From Bdellovibrio sp. ArHS (lineage in GTDB: Bacteria > Bdellovibrionota > Bdellovibrionia > Bdellovibrionales > Bdellovibrionaceae): a stretch of DNA of 64,000 nt. The notes beneath the pieces were generated by a model. It worked only from the letters and a program-made list of their open reading frames with translations. It did no database searches and was not told where the DNA came from. The position numbers and the translations under genes are program-made. Of the stretch, positions 26,179 to 35,471 are shown one piece after another. The stretch spans positions 1 through 64,000 of the forward strand of contig NZ_JTEV01000013.1 in assembly GCF_000786105.1 (NCBI RefSeq), given 5' to 3'. How positions within the stretch are numbered: the stretch's first letter is position 1; each line of letters starts with the position of its first letter.

Positions 26179-27917
26179 ATGTCAGTGCGATCCAAAATGT
26201 ATTTCAAAAGAGCTTCGCGGGTGATGCCTCGGTCTTGTAATTGATTCTCGCTCTGTAAAAGGGCCTTTTCCTTCACCCAGCTTTTGATGACGCCTGCGGT
26301 GGATTTAGATCTTGGCACAAAGCCTTTCACTAAATCCAGGCAAACCCCGCGGGCGGCGCCTTCACTGGGGGAATATTCCCGAATCACTAGATAGCTTTGG
26401 CGGCGCCATTTACTTTCAACACTGATGTTGGGATAGACGCGATTTTTTAATTCCGCCCACACGTCACAGTATTCCTGGTTGGTCATGTTTGAGTTCATAC
26501 GATACGTATAGATCTTAACTGCTTCCAGAATCCAGTCAGTAGCTTCTGGTGCCAGCTCTTGCGTAAGTTCTTTTTTAAGTCCCTTGAATTTCAGTTTGCT
26601 GATGCGAAATTTGGCATCGTACAGGGATTGGGGCATCAGATCAGGGAACTTATTGATGTTCTCTTTTTGCCAGACTTGTGTAGCTTCGTAATCGACACAT
26701 TCTTCGAAAAAGCTGACTGGCGAGTGACCCACGATCGTTTGATAATAGCTTTGTCGGCAAGAATTTTTAATAACATCTTTCTGTGCGGCAGTGAAGTTGA
26801 CGCCGGCATCCACTTGTTTCTGATACTTCGTCTGCAGCGTTGGCTGAGAGCACAAAGCAGAGGAAGTAAATTCCAACCCGTCGAAAACCAAAAGTTTGAT
26901 GAGATTATATTTTTCAGGGGATGTCTTCTTCAACAAGGCCGGATTGAAGCGATAAGCCGTAACACTTTCCGCAAAGTCTTCATAGGGATTGGTTTCGCCA
27001 TAGCGAGAAACGAAAGGGTGTCCTTGCTGGGCTTTTCTTTTTTGCGCCTCGAATTCACCTTGGGAGGATTCTTTCCAATTGCTTAAAGCGAGCCAAGTGT
27101 TAGAGCGATCGTAGTCCGAAAAGTGATTGTTTGAATAATTGTGCGCAATCTCGTGATAGAGTGTGTATTGGCGCATTAAAGAGGATTCTTGTGACCAACT
27201 GTCAAAGAGCTCAATCGAGGCATTGGCTAAAACGGAGTCGCCGTCACCGCCGTAAGCCGCGCGAGTGTATCCGCGCTTAAATTTGATCAGCTGTTTGTTC
27301 GACTGAAACGGCAGTTGTTCGGGATGAACCAGTTCAAAAGAGCGTATAATATCCGCGATTTCTGACGCACTGAAAGTATCCGCATTGAAAAAAGAATAGC
27401 GGGAAGTATTAATGTCAAATCGCTCCATCAGAAAGACCATTTGTGATCCCACCGACGGGCCGAAAATCTTCTCGGCGGCGCAAAGAGCTTTCTTGCAGCT
27501 TGGATTTACATTAAAGGCCTTTTGAAAACTTTGTGGCGTGCCCTCAATCGATTCCTCTCCGCCGGCGGGGGAAAGAAGCTTTGCTAAAGCTAGAACCAGT
27601 TCCGGCCGTTCATTTTCAAGAAGAATTCCTCCTACGTAAGCCTGACCACTTTCATACCCAGGACCCAGCGGTTTCTTCGCATAATAGTTCAAGATTTCTT
27701 TGGTGGTCGTGGGCAGCTTCACACGACAAGTTGCGTTTTGTATTTGATTGGCATTTGCCGCCCACCAATTCATTTCTTCTGCGGCGGGAATGCGTGCCTC
27801 ATTAAGGCGAAATGGAATCACTTTTTGGTAAGCATTTTCTGTCTCGACCTTGGTCGGGATATGGGTGCATGAAGTAAAAAGAAAAAGGGAAGCAATAGTC
27901 AGTGACGAAAGATTCAA
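26175..27917 (-). CDS. Lipoprotein with HExxH metallopeptidase motif
   Basis: 580 residues, lipobox LFTSC (Cys 17). The centre holds YHEIAHNYSNN (His 255 and His 259) and, 53 residues on, EDFAESVTAYRF, whose Glu residues could give the third zinc ligand, as in gluzincin peptidases. Other cysteines suggest disulphides. I do not know a named family for the whole protein; a surface zinc peptidase is the best reading. The start is TTG with AGGAG upstream. Its stop overlaps lamB by 4 bases on the opposite strand. Confidence 0.72.
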   Translation of the reverse strand: MNLSSLTIASLFLFTSCTHIPTKVETENAYQKVIPFRLNEARIPAAEEMNWWAANANQIQNATCRVKLPTTTKEILNYYAKKPLGPGYESGQAYVGGILLENERPELVLALAKLLSPAGGEESIEGTPQSFQKAFNVNPSCKKALCAAEKIFGPSVGSQMVFLMERFDINTSRYSFFNADTFSASEIADIIRSFELVHPEQLPFQSNKQLIKFKRGYTRAAYGGDGDSVLANASIELFDSWSQESSLMRQYTLYHEIAHNYSNNHFSDYDRSNTWLALSNWKESSQGEFEAQKRKAQQGHPFVSRYGETNPYEDFAESVTAYRFNPALLKKTSPEKYNLIKLLVFDGLEFTSSALCSQPTLQTKYQKQVDAGVNFTAAQKDVIKNSCRQSYYQTIVGHSPVSFFEECVDYEATQVWQKENINKFPDLMPQSLYDAKFRISKLKFKGLKKELTQELAPEATDWILEAVKIYTYRMNSNMTNQEYCDVWAELKNRVYPNISVESKWRRQSYLVIREYSPSEGAARGVCLDLVKGFVPRSKSTAGVIKSWVKEKALLQSENQLQDRGITREALLKYILDRTDI

Positions 27918-27992
27918 AATGCACTCCTAGGTCTAAAAACCTCTTTTCGGAGTTATTTTGGTTTTGCTGAGACTCATTATGAGATTTTGAGA

Positions 27993-28511
27993 CTAGAAGC
28001 TTTCAAAAGTGCCGTGCTCCCTATTCTTACGAACATGAGGGACGGTGAAAACTTGATTATGAAACGAAATATAAAAACCTGGCTTTAAAAGTTTGGCAGA
28101 CAGCAGCGCCTCGGTGACATTTTGAGCAGCGTCACTATCTTCAAAACCCATTGGAATCATTGCGCCGGTAAATACCACGGGCACAGTCGGGACGCCCAAA
28201 ACTTGCAGGCAGTGTTCGGCAGTGACACTCATTGTGTCGGTACCGTGCAGGACAACGATCGGACAACCTCTTTGCATTTGATCTTTGATCGTCGCCGCAA
28301 TCAATGAACGATCTGCATCGGTCATATACAAAGAATCTTTGCTAAGAAGCGGATAGACCATGATGTTCGTGTAGGGAAGACGCATTTTTGAAAGAATGCG
28401 GTTGCGAATACTTGTTCCGCGATTTTCAAGAGAGCCATCGAACTCATTGTAAGTTTTTTCGATGGTTCCACCGGTAGTAATGATAACGACGTCTTGAATT
28501 GCATTTCCCAT
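27993..28511 (-). CDS. Single-domain asparaginase-like protein
   Basis: 172 residues. It holds only the N-terminal domain of type I/II asparaginases: VVIITTGGTIEKTYNEFDG with the catalytic Thr, and VVLHGTDTMSVTAEHCL with the second Thr-Asp-x-Met motif. The usual C-terminal domain (about 150 residues) that completes the active site between subunits is missing, and no frameshifted remnant follows in the 75 bases to the next gene. Short asparaginase-domain proteins are found in other bacteria and appear genuine, so a working hydrolase of asparagine or another substrate is possible. Confidence 0.85.
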   Translation of the reverse strand: MGNAIQDVVIITTGGTIEKTYNEFDGSLENRGTSIRNRILSKMRLPYTNIMVYPLLSKDSLYMTDADRSLIAATIKDQMQRGCPIVVLHGTDTMSVTAEHCLQVLGVPTVPVVFTGAMIPMGFEDSDAAQNVTEALLSAKLLKPGFYISFHNQVFTVPHVRKNREHGTFESF

Positions 28512-28556
28512 GATTTTGCATCCTATGCTAAGATTTTTAAAACAGCAAGGACGGCC

Positions 28557-29180
28557 GTGGCTTCACTGATCTCACATCTGACACAAGCGCAACAAAAAGA
28601 GCTAATGAATGATCTCAACTACTTAAATATGCAGGAGATTAAGACGTTCTGTCGTCACCATGGTTTGCCCCTGCACATCCATGCAGAGTATAAAAAAAAT
28701 GTTCTGCAAAAGACCAAAGAGTTAGACCGAAAGGGTGTCGTGCTGGACCGCGTGCGACAGTACTTGAAGACTGGAAAAGTTCCGCCTCCTTCCGTGATTC
28801 CCAACAAAATGATTGCGCAAAACCTTCCCAAAGAAATTCGGCCCGAGACTCATTTCTTATTCGGTCTTTATAAGAATCGTGACGCAAACTCCTTGAAAGT
28901 TCTGAAGCAGGTTACAAAGGGTCAATTTCAATTCGGAGCTTTGGCACAAGAACTCTCGCGGGAACTGTGGGTCCAAGGAAAAAAGATCACGTTCAGTGCC
29001 TTCGGAAAGTTATGGCTCAAAGAAAATATGAATCCTTCCAGAGAGCATCCCGAGTGGGCGTTTTTAACAGATTTATCCACAGGATCCGTGGGGCGTGATT
29101 GGAAATCTTTACGTCAACAAAAGGCCAAAAAAGTGATGGCCGAACTCAAAAGAATTTCAGCGGCTACCAAACGTTCATGA
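28557..29180 (+). CDS. SAP-like domain protein, unknown function
   Basis: 207 residues from GTG 28557, which has AAGGA five bases upstream; the open frame reaches back to 28494 but would overlap the divergent asparaginase. The stretch LNYLNMQEIKTFCRHHGLPL is close to a SAP-type helix-extension-helix that binds DNA or RNA. The rest is basic (LRQQKAKKVMAELKRIS at the end) and rich in Lys. I do not recognise the family. Cytoplasmic nucleic-acid binding is a fair guess. The last 17 bases overlap the convergent GreA-like gene. Confidence 0.68.
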   Translation: MASLISHLTQAQQKELMNDLNYLNMQEIKTFCRHHGLPLHIHAEYKKNVLQKTKELDRKGVVLDRVRQYLKTGKVPPPSVIPNKMIAQNLPKEIRPETHFLFGLYKNRDANSLKVLKQVTKGQFQFGALAQELSRELWVQGKKITFSAFGKLWLKENMNPSREHPEWAFLTDLSTGSVGRDWKSLRQQKAKKVMAELKRISAATKRS

Positions 29181-29655
29181 TTTCGTATTCGCGAACCTGA
29201 TCGCCATTTTCAACAGTGGCGATATCGCCCTGGCGAAGATCTTGAAGAGCTTCGCCCAGGGGGCTGCTGGGGGTCACGATCTGAATATTTCGACCCTCAA
29301 ACTTTACGCTGACGCCTCCGCCCTTAGCGATTATAAAAAAGAAACTGTGTTTGCCGTTGGACTCTACCTCCACCAGGGCTGTGGAGTTGATTTTATCATG
29401 AGGACCGAAATCTTTGACATCCAAGTGTTTCAGAATAACCAAAAGCTCTTCGATCTGGGAAATTCTTTTGGCCTGAGCTCCCGCCAGATAAGAGGCCTCT
29501 AAGCCGCGGGTGTCGTATTCATTTTCTGGTTTGCTTTCTTCGTGGGTCGCAGCTTCATAAGTCGCCAAGGCGGCTTGTTTTGCCACTAATAAATCACTTT
29601 CAAGCTGGGTGCGAATCGCTTCCACGAGTTTCTTTTTATCCAAAGCAGGCCTCAT
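29164..29655 (-). CDS. GreA/GreB-like transcription elongation factor
   Basis: 163 residues. The N-terminal coiled coil (1-80) carries ENEYDTRGLEASYLAGAQAK where GreA has its acidic tip. The C-terminal FKBP-like domain has IQIVTPSSPLGEALQDLRQG and ends REYEIMNVW, both as in GreA. Gre factors reactivate backtracked RNA polymerase. The tip differs from DxSENxEY of classical GreA, so this belongs to the divergent Gre-like group and may act on a different state of RNA polymerase. It converges on the SAP-like gene with a 17-bp overlap. Confidence 0.85.
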   Translation of the reverse strand: MRPALDKKKLVEAIRTQLESDLLVAKQAALATYEAATHEESKPENEYDTRGLEASYLAGAQAKRISQIEELLVILKHLDVKDFGPHDKINSTALVEVESNGKHSFFFIIAKGGGVSVKFEGRNIQIVTPSSPLGEALQDLRQGDIATVENGDQVREYEIMNVW

Positions 29656-29700
29656 TTTTAAATAGTATGACGGGACTCTTCAGAGAGAGCAACGGCGTTT

Positions 29701-30240
29701 TTAAAACGCGGAGCCCGGCTGCTTTAGAAATTCAGTTTCTGCCGGCGTCGAAATGCGCCCCAAAGCTTTATTGCGATGGGGATAACGGCCATAGGTCTCA
29801 ATGATCTTTTTATGAAGCAGTTCAAACTTCAGCCCGTTTTCCAGACCTTCTTGAGAAAACAGTCTTACGGCCTCGTCGTGGACCTTTAAGTCTTCACTGT
29901 GCATATAGGGCATGTAAAAAAAGTGTCTTTGCACCACGGGCACTCGTTGATCGTCGCCGACACGGACGGCCTCTTTGGCTAAATGCAGGGCTAAATCATC
30001 TTGGGCAAAAGCTTGTGCTGAATCACGAAAAAGATTTCTGGAGAACTGATCAAGAACGATGACTTCCGCAAGACGGCCTTCCGGCGACTTTCTCCAAGAG
30101 AACATTTTCCCGGCGATCACGTCTTCAAAGACATCAAGAAAACGACGGCGGATCTGTTGATCAAACAGATCGTCTTTCATAAACCAAAGACTGGGGTCAA
30201 TTTCTTCGAACCAAAAATCAATGATGTCTTGATAGGTCAT
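29701..30240 (-). CDS. DUF924 family protein
   Basis: 179 residues, all helical. DIIDFWFEEIDPSLWFMKDD at the start, VIVLDQFSRNLFRD and FFYMPYMHSEDLKVHDEAVR are the DUF924 signature stretches. The family is widespread and TPR-like, but without known activity. It sits between the GreA-like gene and hsp20 on the same strand, separated from hsp20 by a terminator. Confidence 0.9.
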   Translation of the reverse strand: MTYQDIIDFWFEEIDPSLWFMKDDLFDQQIRRRFLDVFEDVIAGKMFSWRKSPEGRLAEVIVLDQFSRNLFRDSAQAFAQDDLALHLAKEAVRVGDDQRVPVVQRHFFYMPYMHSEDLKVHDEAVRLFSQEGLENGLKFELLHKKIIETYGRYPHRNKALGRISTPAETEFLKQPGSAF

Positions 30241-30287
30241 GCCATTAGTTTAGAAGAACGAATGTCAGATTGTCAAAATAGAGAGGG

Positions 30288-30311
30288 GGGCCCGGCGGGG
30301 AGGCCGAGCCC
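30288..30311 (-). terminator. Terminator after hsp20
   Basis: On the minus strand a 9-bp stem (GGGCTCGGC / GCCGGGCCC, one G-T) with a 6-base loop is followed by a CT-rich tract ending TATTTT. Confidence 0.65.
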
Positions 30312-30325
30312 TAGGGAAGAGGGAT

Positions 30326-30811
30326 TTAGTGGGTTGAGTCCGTGGAGGAAGTGTCCTCACCCACTTTTTTGGAGCCGATCAGCTTTTCAAAAAAGCCACC
30401 GGATTTAGACTGAATTTCGATGTTGCGAGGTTTCGCAACCGCTGCTTTTGGCAAGTACATATTAAGAACACCGTCAGCGTAATGCGCCTCGATTTTTTCG
30501 ACGTCTACGGTGTTCGGCAAAGTGAATCGTTTCATAAAGGATTCACTGCCAGTACTGCGTTTTCTTTCTCCTGAAATACTCAAAACGTTTTCATTCTGCT
30601 CGATTTTCAAATCTTCCTTTTTAATACCGGGAAGATCGACAGCTAACAAAAAATGTTCTTCAGTTTCATTGACTTCAAACGCAGGTGTAAAACGACGCTC
30701 AGGAGTTGTGTTTGCGGGCGCAGCAAAGCCTTCAAACATACGCTCTACTTCGTCAAAAAGATCAGTGGCAAACGGTCTGCGATTTGTCATATACGGTGTT
30801 AGAATTCTCAT
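30326..30811 (-). CDS. hsp20: Hsp20 family small heat shock protein
   Basis: 161 residues. The alpha-crystallin domain spans about 45-140: FLLAVDLPGIKKEDLKIEQN, LSISGERKRS and YADGVLNMYLPKA. An IEI motif (RNIEIQ) follows for oligomer contacts. Cytoplasmic holdase for unfolding proteins. ATG 30811 has GGAGGC upstream and is preferred over 30826. A TTGACA element lies upstream at 30876-30881 on the minus strand, but I cannot see a good -10 or a sigma-32 box. Confidence 0.93.
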   Translation of the reverse strand: MRILTPYMTNRRPFATDLFDEVERMFEGFAAPANTTPERRFTPAFEVNETEEHFLLAVDLPGIKKEDLKIEQNENVLSISGERKRSTGSESFMKRFTLPNTVDVEKIEAHYADGVLNMYLPKAAVAKPRNIEIQSKSGGFFEKLIGSKKVGEDTSSTDSTH

Positions 30812-30976
30812 AGAAGCCTCCTTCAAAAAGTCTTTGTGAGTTCTTACATTACAAACATGTGCTTGGGGAAACCCTTGTCAAGGCGGTGAAACTCTCTAAA
30901 ATTGAAAAACGAACCCCCTGAGTTCAAAAAAAAATTTGTCAAGGTGCTGGTTTTTGGTCAGAAGGAGATTTTTAAA

Positions 30977-32374
30977 ATGAAAATTGCCGTCGCAGGTGCC
31001 AGCGGTTTTGTGGGAAAGGCTCTTATCCGTGAGCTACAAAAGAAGCACGAGGTCGTAGCCCTTAGTCGCTCTGTAAAAAAGTCTCAGAACAATGGGGGCG
31101 TTGAATGGCGGTCCTGCGATCTCTTCAGTCTGTTGGATGCGGAAAATGCGCTGAAAAATGTCGATGTCGCTGTATATTTGGTTCACTCTATGCGACCTTC
31201 CGCACATCTTACGCAAGGAACTTTCGATGACTTTGACCTTATCGTCGCGGACAACTTTGTGCGGGCGGCAGAAAAGAATCGCGTTAAACAGATCATCTAT
31301 CTTGGGGGTATGCGACCCGACAATGCGTCGGAACTGTCTCGTCATCTGCGCAGCCGATGGGAAGTTGAGGAGGTTTTTAAAACCAGCTCTATTCCCGCCA
31401 CGGTCCTGCGGGCTGCAATTATCCTAGGCCCTGAAGGTTCGTCCTTTCAGATGATGGCGCGACTGGTGACCAGGCTGCCTTTGATGATTTGTCCTTCGTG
31501 GACTGATACCGTCAGTCAGCCGATCTCGCTGAACGATGTCGTTCACAGTATTGAATACTGTGTTGAAAATGAAGTGGTCTATAACAAAGTCTTCGATATC
31601 GGCGGCCCCGTTGCCATCAGCTATCGAGAGATGATGCAAAAAATTGCCGACAAGATGGGACTTCAACGAAGACTGTTGCGTTTTCCCTTTGTGACTCCTC
31701 AGCTTTCCACTCTATGGGTTTGTCTAGTTACACAGGCACCGTGGTCTTTAGTTTCGCCTTTGGTGCGCGGACTAAGACACAACTTGCTGATAGATCCCTT
31801 GAAGGCCTTGAAAATCCCCGGCCATCCATTTGCGGATGTGGACTTGGCTATAAATGAAGCTCTGGTGACCTACGATCCTCACAAAAAGCCCTTGGCGTTT
31901 AAGGGCACCGAGGTTGGTAAACATGTCGTGCGTTCGGTGCAGCGTCTACCTTTACCGCCTGGGAAAAGTGCCGAGAGCGTGGCGCGCGCTTATCTGGATT
32001 TTTTGCCGACCTTGCCCGCTTTTTTAAAAGTGGATGTCGAGGGTAAGTGGGTGTACTTTCGCTGGCGTTTTCCTGACACTAAACTTTTAATTTTGGAATA
32101 TGCTCCGGACCGAAGCTGGTCGCATCGACAGCTCTTCTATGTTCGCGGCGGACTTTTAGCTGCAAAGACTGAGCGCGGCCGTTTGGAATTTAGAGAAATC
32201 TTAGGAGGACAAGCTGTCATTGCCGCTATCCATGATTTTGTTCCGCGCATGCCTTGGTATATTTACCGATGGACCCAGGCCTATTTTCATCTTTGGGTGA
32301 TGAAACAATTCGGCCGCTATCTTAAAAGCGGAAAATCGCGTCCCACAAATCGCCAGATGCCTCGCCCCTCATAA
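30977..32374 (+). CDS. NAD(P)-binding epimerase-like protein with DUF2867 domain
   Basis: 465 residues. Rossmann start KIAVAGASGFVGKALI with GxSGFVG dinucleotide motif; an atypical SDR/NmrA-like domain runs to about 290. A DUF2867 domain follows (VYFRWRFPDTKLLILEYAPD). The pairing is common in bacterial proteins of unknown reaction, often called nucleoside-diphosphate-sugar epimerases. ATG 30977 follows AAGGAG. The 3' end overlaps the convergent membrane protein by 53 bases. Confidence 0.87.
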   Translation: MKIAVAGASGFVGKALIRELQKKHEVVALSRSVKKSQNNGGVEWRSCDLFSLLDAENALKNVDVAVYLVHSMRPSAHLTQGTFDDFDLIVADNFVRAAEKNRVKQIIYLGGMRPDNASELSRHLRSRWEVEEVFKTSSIPATVLRAAIILGPEGSSFQMMARLVTRLPLMICPSWTDTVSQPISLNDVVHSIEYCVENEVVYNKVFDIGGPVAISYREMMQKIADKMGLQRRLLRFPFVTPQLSTLWVCLVTQAPWSLVSPLVRGLRHNLLIDPLKALKIPGHPFADVDLAINEALVTYDPHKKPLAFKGTEVGKHVVRSVQRLPLPPGKSAESVARAYLDFLPTLPAFLKVDVEGKWVYFRWRFPDTKLLILEYAPDRSWSHRQLFYVRGGLLAAKTERGRLEFREILGGQAVIAAIHDFVPRMPWYIYRWTQAYFHLWVMKQFGRYLKSGKSRPTNRQMPRPS

Positions 32375-34091
32375 GGCGGGCTAACACTTTTAATTTTTCC
32401 AGGGCCCAAGCGTAGCCGACGGCCGACCAAATAATAAGAACGGCGTCGAAAGGCACACGCAGACGATTTTCAGATTTAAAAAACCACACAGTCAGAAAAA
32501 GTGACAGCATCAGCAGAGCTGCCACCTCAGAAAAGTCGTCTTTTCTGCGCGCATACACCAACGCCCCAACTAGGGTAAACGGCAGCAAAGCAAACAGAAA
32601 GAATTTTTCCCACTCTAGAAACAGGGATCGCATCGGAGTTTCTCCGATAGGCCACAGCATGTTTCCGCCAAATAGATAATAGATATAACGAAGGCTTGTG
32701 CCTAAAACCATGGGCTCGGCAGCGACACATTTAAAGCCTTCTTTCCAAAAATAGTTTTGATCTGTAAATGGACGGGGCCATTGTTTAAAAGTTTTTTCGC
32801 CGGTGACATGAAAAAGTGGGGACATCCAGCGATTGCCTTGCGAATCCTGATTGTCTTTTGAGGGACACTTTCCTTCAACGAAGTTCAGCGCCCCCGCCGT
32901 GGGACCAAGAAAGGCTTTGCCATAGTTCATCTGGGTCCAGGCTAAATGGGGAGCTGCCACTAGCATACACCCCAAACCCAGAACCAGCACCTTCAAAGAG
33001 CCCTTAAAGAAGTTCTGACGATGCTGGTAGAGCAGCCAAAGTGAAAATATCGGGATAAAGAATGCGTGATTTCCTTTAAAGTAGAACGAAAGCATCAACA
33101 AAATTCCAGTCAGGAAGTAGCCGCTAAGTTTTTCGGTCTTTAAGGTTCTTAAGATAACCCACAACGACATAGTAAGAAAAAAGCCATAGATATTTTCTGC
33201 CAAATGCATCGACGCCATTGCCGCTTGAGGAATGTGGATCGCCGCGAAAAGCACAGCGACGGCCCCCGCGAGTCTTCCAAAACGCTCTCGAGCCATAAGA
33301 TAAATGAAAAGGACGATGCCCCAGGAAAGAAAGACTTGAGTCCAATTAAATAATTCAAAGCCGCCCAGATCACGAATTTGTTGAGACCAGAGAGTGAAGC
33401 CAACGGGCTGAAATAATTGATTCACATTGAAAGAGTGCCGGGAAATTTCCCAGGCTCTTTGAAAATACGCCCCCATGTCTGAAAAAAGGCTGAGCTCTGG
33501 AGGCGAGATGATAAAGACGAACCAGAATCTCAACAAAAAGGCGCCGATAAGGATGAAGGTCACGAATCCGCGTTCAACGCTATCATCAGCGGGGATGACA
33601 GCGAATATGAATAAAGCCAGGCTTAATAAAAAGAAAAGCAACCCCGCCGCCAGTTTTGGCTCTGACCAGTCTTTATCAAGTATCACACCATGAAGGTCCC
33701 CGCGTGTGCTTCCGGCAAAGTGCCACTGGGTGTCTTTCGCAAGCTCTTGGCCCGTGTTTTCAAGTGACAGGCCCTTTTTATTGTCGCAGCTCTTGGAAAT
33801 TTCACTCCATTCTTTGTTGTCAGTAGAAAGAGAGTGAATACAGTTTCGGGTGCGCAGGATTAATTTATTCAACGCGAAGGTTCGAGCCGGAGTTTTAAAG
33901 CTCAACCAATACAAGCCTTCCGAAGTTCCTCGATGATTCATCGTTGCAGGAGCTTTGTTGAAAATTTTCATGTCCGGTTGAATGAAGCTGATGTCATACG
34001 GACGCGGGGAAAGGTAAAAAATCCACGCCAGTCCTGCAACCATGCCGATAAGACTTGCTGACGAAAGAAAGAAAAGAGTGCGTTTTATCAT
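32322..34091 (-). CDS. GT39-like membrane glycosyltransferase
   Basis: 589 residues. One N-terminal span, a periplasmic beta-rich part (about 35-130) and ten or so further membrane helices. The helices FGRLAGAVAVLFAAIHIPQA and LYWLSFKTPA plus the loop MYLMARERFGR fit polyprenol-sugar-dependent transferases of the PMT/ArnT (GT39 and relatives) type. The usual acidic catalytic pair near the first periplasmic loop cannot be placed with certainty; FSDMGAYFQRAWE is the best candidate. It would transfer a sugar from a lipid carrier to an envelope acceptor. Confidence 0.7.
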   Translation of the reverse strand: MIKRTLFFLSSASLIGMVAGLAWIFYLSPRPYDISFIQPDMKIFNKAPATMNHRGTSEGLYWLSFKTPARTFALNKLILRTRNCIHSLSTDNKEWSEISKSCDNKKGLSLENTGQELAKDTQWHFAGSTRGDLHGVILDKDWSEPKLAAGLLFFLLSLALFIFAVIPADDSVERGFVTFILIGAFLLRFWFVFIISPPELSLFSDMGAYFQRAWEISRHSFNVNQLFQPVGFTLWSQQIRDLGGFELFNWTQVFLSWGIVLFIYLMARERFGRLAGAVAVLFAAIHIPQAAMASMHLAENIYGFFLTMSLWVILRTLKTEKLSGYFLTGILLMLSFYFKGNHAFFIPIFSLWLLYQHRQNFFKGSLKVLVLGLGCMLVAAPHLAWTQMNYGKAFLGPTAGALNFVEGKCPSKDNQDSQGNRWMSPLFHVTGEKTFKQWPRPFTDQNYFWKEGFKCVAAEPMVLGTSLRYIYYLFGGNMLWPIGETPMRSLFLEWEKFFLFALLPFTLVGALVYARRKDDFSEVAALLMLSLFLTVWFFKSENRLRVPFDAVLIIWSAVGYAWALEKLKVLARLMRGEASGDLWDAIFRF

Positions 34092-34142
34092 GAGTGTCAG
34101 GGTTTAATCATCCCGCCGACCTGATCTCAAGTTACGAAAAGT

Positions 34143-34517
34143 TTAGTGAACAAGCCGTAATAAAGGGCCGCTGTGCAGGGTCAGTAGAAGACAATAAGGA
34201 AGTGTATTCAAAATCAAGACCGTCCAAGGCTTGGGATTATGAAATAGATGCAGGCCGGTAATTACAAAAAGAAGGGGAGCGAAAGCGGCCAAGCTAAGAG
34301 GCACGGCGAAGTTCATGATAAGGAAAAGTCCGAAAACAATCTCAATGAGTTTTACTGATGGCATAATGAATTTTGTTTCCATACAAGCCGTTACAAAGCG
34401 GTCTATGACCGGGCTTGCCGGGGGGATATTTATCCAGTGAAAAAAGCCGTTCAGTCCCCAAAAGACCATCTGCATGGCAAAAGCCCATCGAACCGCGATC
34501 TCGAAGTATTCACTCAT
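34143..34517 (-). CDS. DoxX-like small membrane protein
   Basis: 124 residues, four hydrophobic helices. QMVFWGLNGFFHWINIPPAS and FIMPSVKLIEIVFGLFLI line up with the paralogue at 6485-6883. No function can be assigned. It follows the start of the GT39-like gene by about 50 bases on the same strand in the upstream direction and may share a promoter with it. Confidence 0.78.
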   Translation of the reverse strand: MSEYFEIAVRWAFAMQMVFWGLNGFFHWINIPPASPVIDRFVTACMETKFIMPSVKLIEIVFGLFLIMNFAVPLSLAAFAPLLFVITGLHLFHNPKPWTVLILNTLPYCLLLTLHSGPLLRLVH

Positions 34518-34639
34518 AAGCCTGAGTCTATATATGAAACGGGTGTGAGGGCAACCGTCTGATTCTTACCACTGGACTTCGTTAGACTCGCTGGAAACTG
34601 CCGTCCTTTGATAGTTTGAGAGTAACGAGAGGAGCAGAC

Positions 34640-35410
34640 ATGGATATGGATCTCGCAAAACTCGATAAGGAGATCGTGAACAACGAGGCTTATGATCACT
34701 TGGCAGAGCGCTGGTACGAGGCGCAGGACGACCCCATTGCGTTGTTACGCAATCAACACAAGGTGGAGATGCCATGGATTCTTGAAGAGATCCGTCGAAA
34801 CATCGGCTATCACGCCGAGATCTTAGATATGGGGTGCGGAGCCGGATTTCTTGCGAATGATCTGGCGCTGGCGGGACATAGCGTACAAGGAATCGATCTT
34901 TCGACGTCCAGCCTGAAGGTGGCACAAAATCGCGATGTCACACATACAGTTCATTATCAGCAAGGGGACGTTTATTCAGTGCCCTTTGAAAAGGAAAGTT
35001 TTGACGTCGTTTGTGCGATGGATCTTTTAGAACATGTCTCGGACCCGCGAAGAGTGATCGCTGAGGCAACACGAGTTCTGCGCCCGGGTGGATTATTCTT
35101 TTTTAATACATTCGCAAAGAACCCTCTGGCGTGGCTTGTGGTTATAAAAGGCATGGAGTGGTTCGTAAAAAACACACCGAAAGACTATCACGTATATTCT
35201 TTATTCATTGATCCAGAGCAAATAAGGGAGTGGGCAGATGACAGCGGCTTGGAGGTCACGCAAATTCGCGGAATACGTCCCGTCTTTGCGCAGAAAGCGA
35301 TGCTTGAGCTTATTCGCACGGGTGTTGTCCCGAAAGATTTCCGTTTCAAATTTACAAAGCTCCCGCTTATCGCTTACACGGGGTACGCCAAAAAAATGCG
35401 TGAACATTAA
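34640..35410 (+). CDS. ubiG: UbiG-like SAM-dependent methyltransferase
   Basis: 256 residues. SAM motif I is ILDMGCGAGFLANDLALAGH; VVCAMDLLEHVSDPRRVIAE and LRPGGLFFFNTFAKNPLAWL follow UbiG, the O-methyltransferase of ubiquinone synthesis. Late motifs with FIDPEQIREWADDSGLE agree. GAGAGGAG precedes ATG 34640. No other quinone gene is next to it, so the substrate is inferred from similarity alone. Confidence 0.85.
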   Translation: MDMDLAKLDKEIVNNEAYDHLAERWYEAQDDPIALLRNQHKVEMPWILEEIRRNIGYHAEILDMGCGAGFLANDLALAGHSVQGIDLSTSSLKVAQNRDVTHTVHYQQGDVYSVPFEKESFDVVCAMDLLEHVSDPRRVIAEATRVLRPGGLFFFNTFAKNPLAWLVVIKGMEWFVKNTPKDYHVYSLFIDPEQIREWADDSGLEVTQIRGIRPVFAQKAMLELIRTGVVPKDFRFKFTKLPLIAYTGYAKKMREH

Positions 35411-35471
35411 AGACTTCTTAATTTCAAAAAAGAAACTTGTGACTCTATGACACGGAGTTTATAGGTGTTCC

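Noticed and set aside
27993-28511. Asparaginase as a pseudogene
   Set aside because: Both catalytic motifs are intact, the frame is clean and short forms exist elsewhere, so I keep it as a gene.
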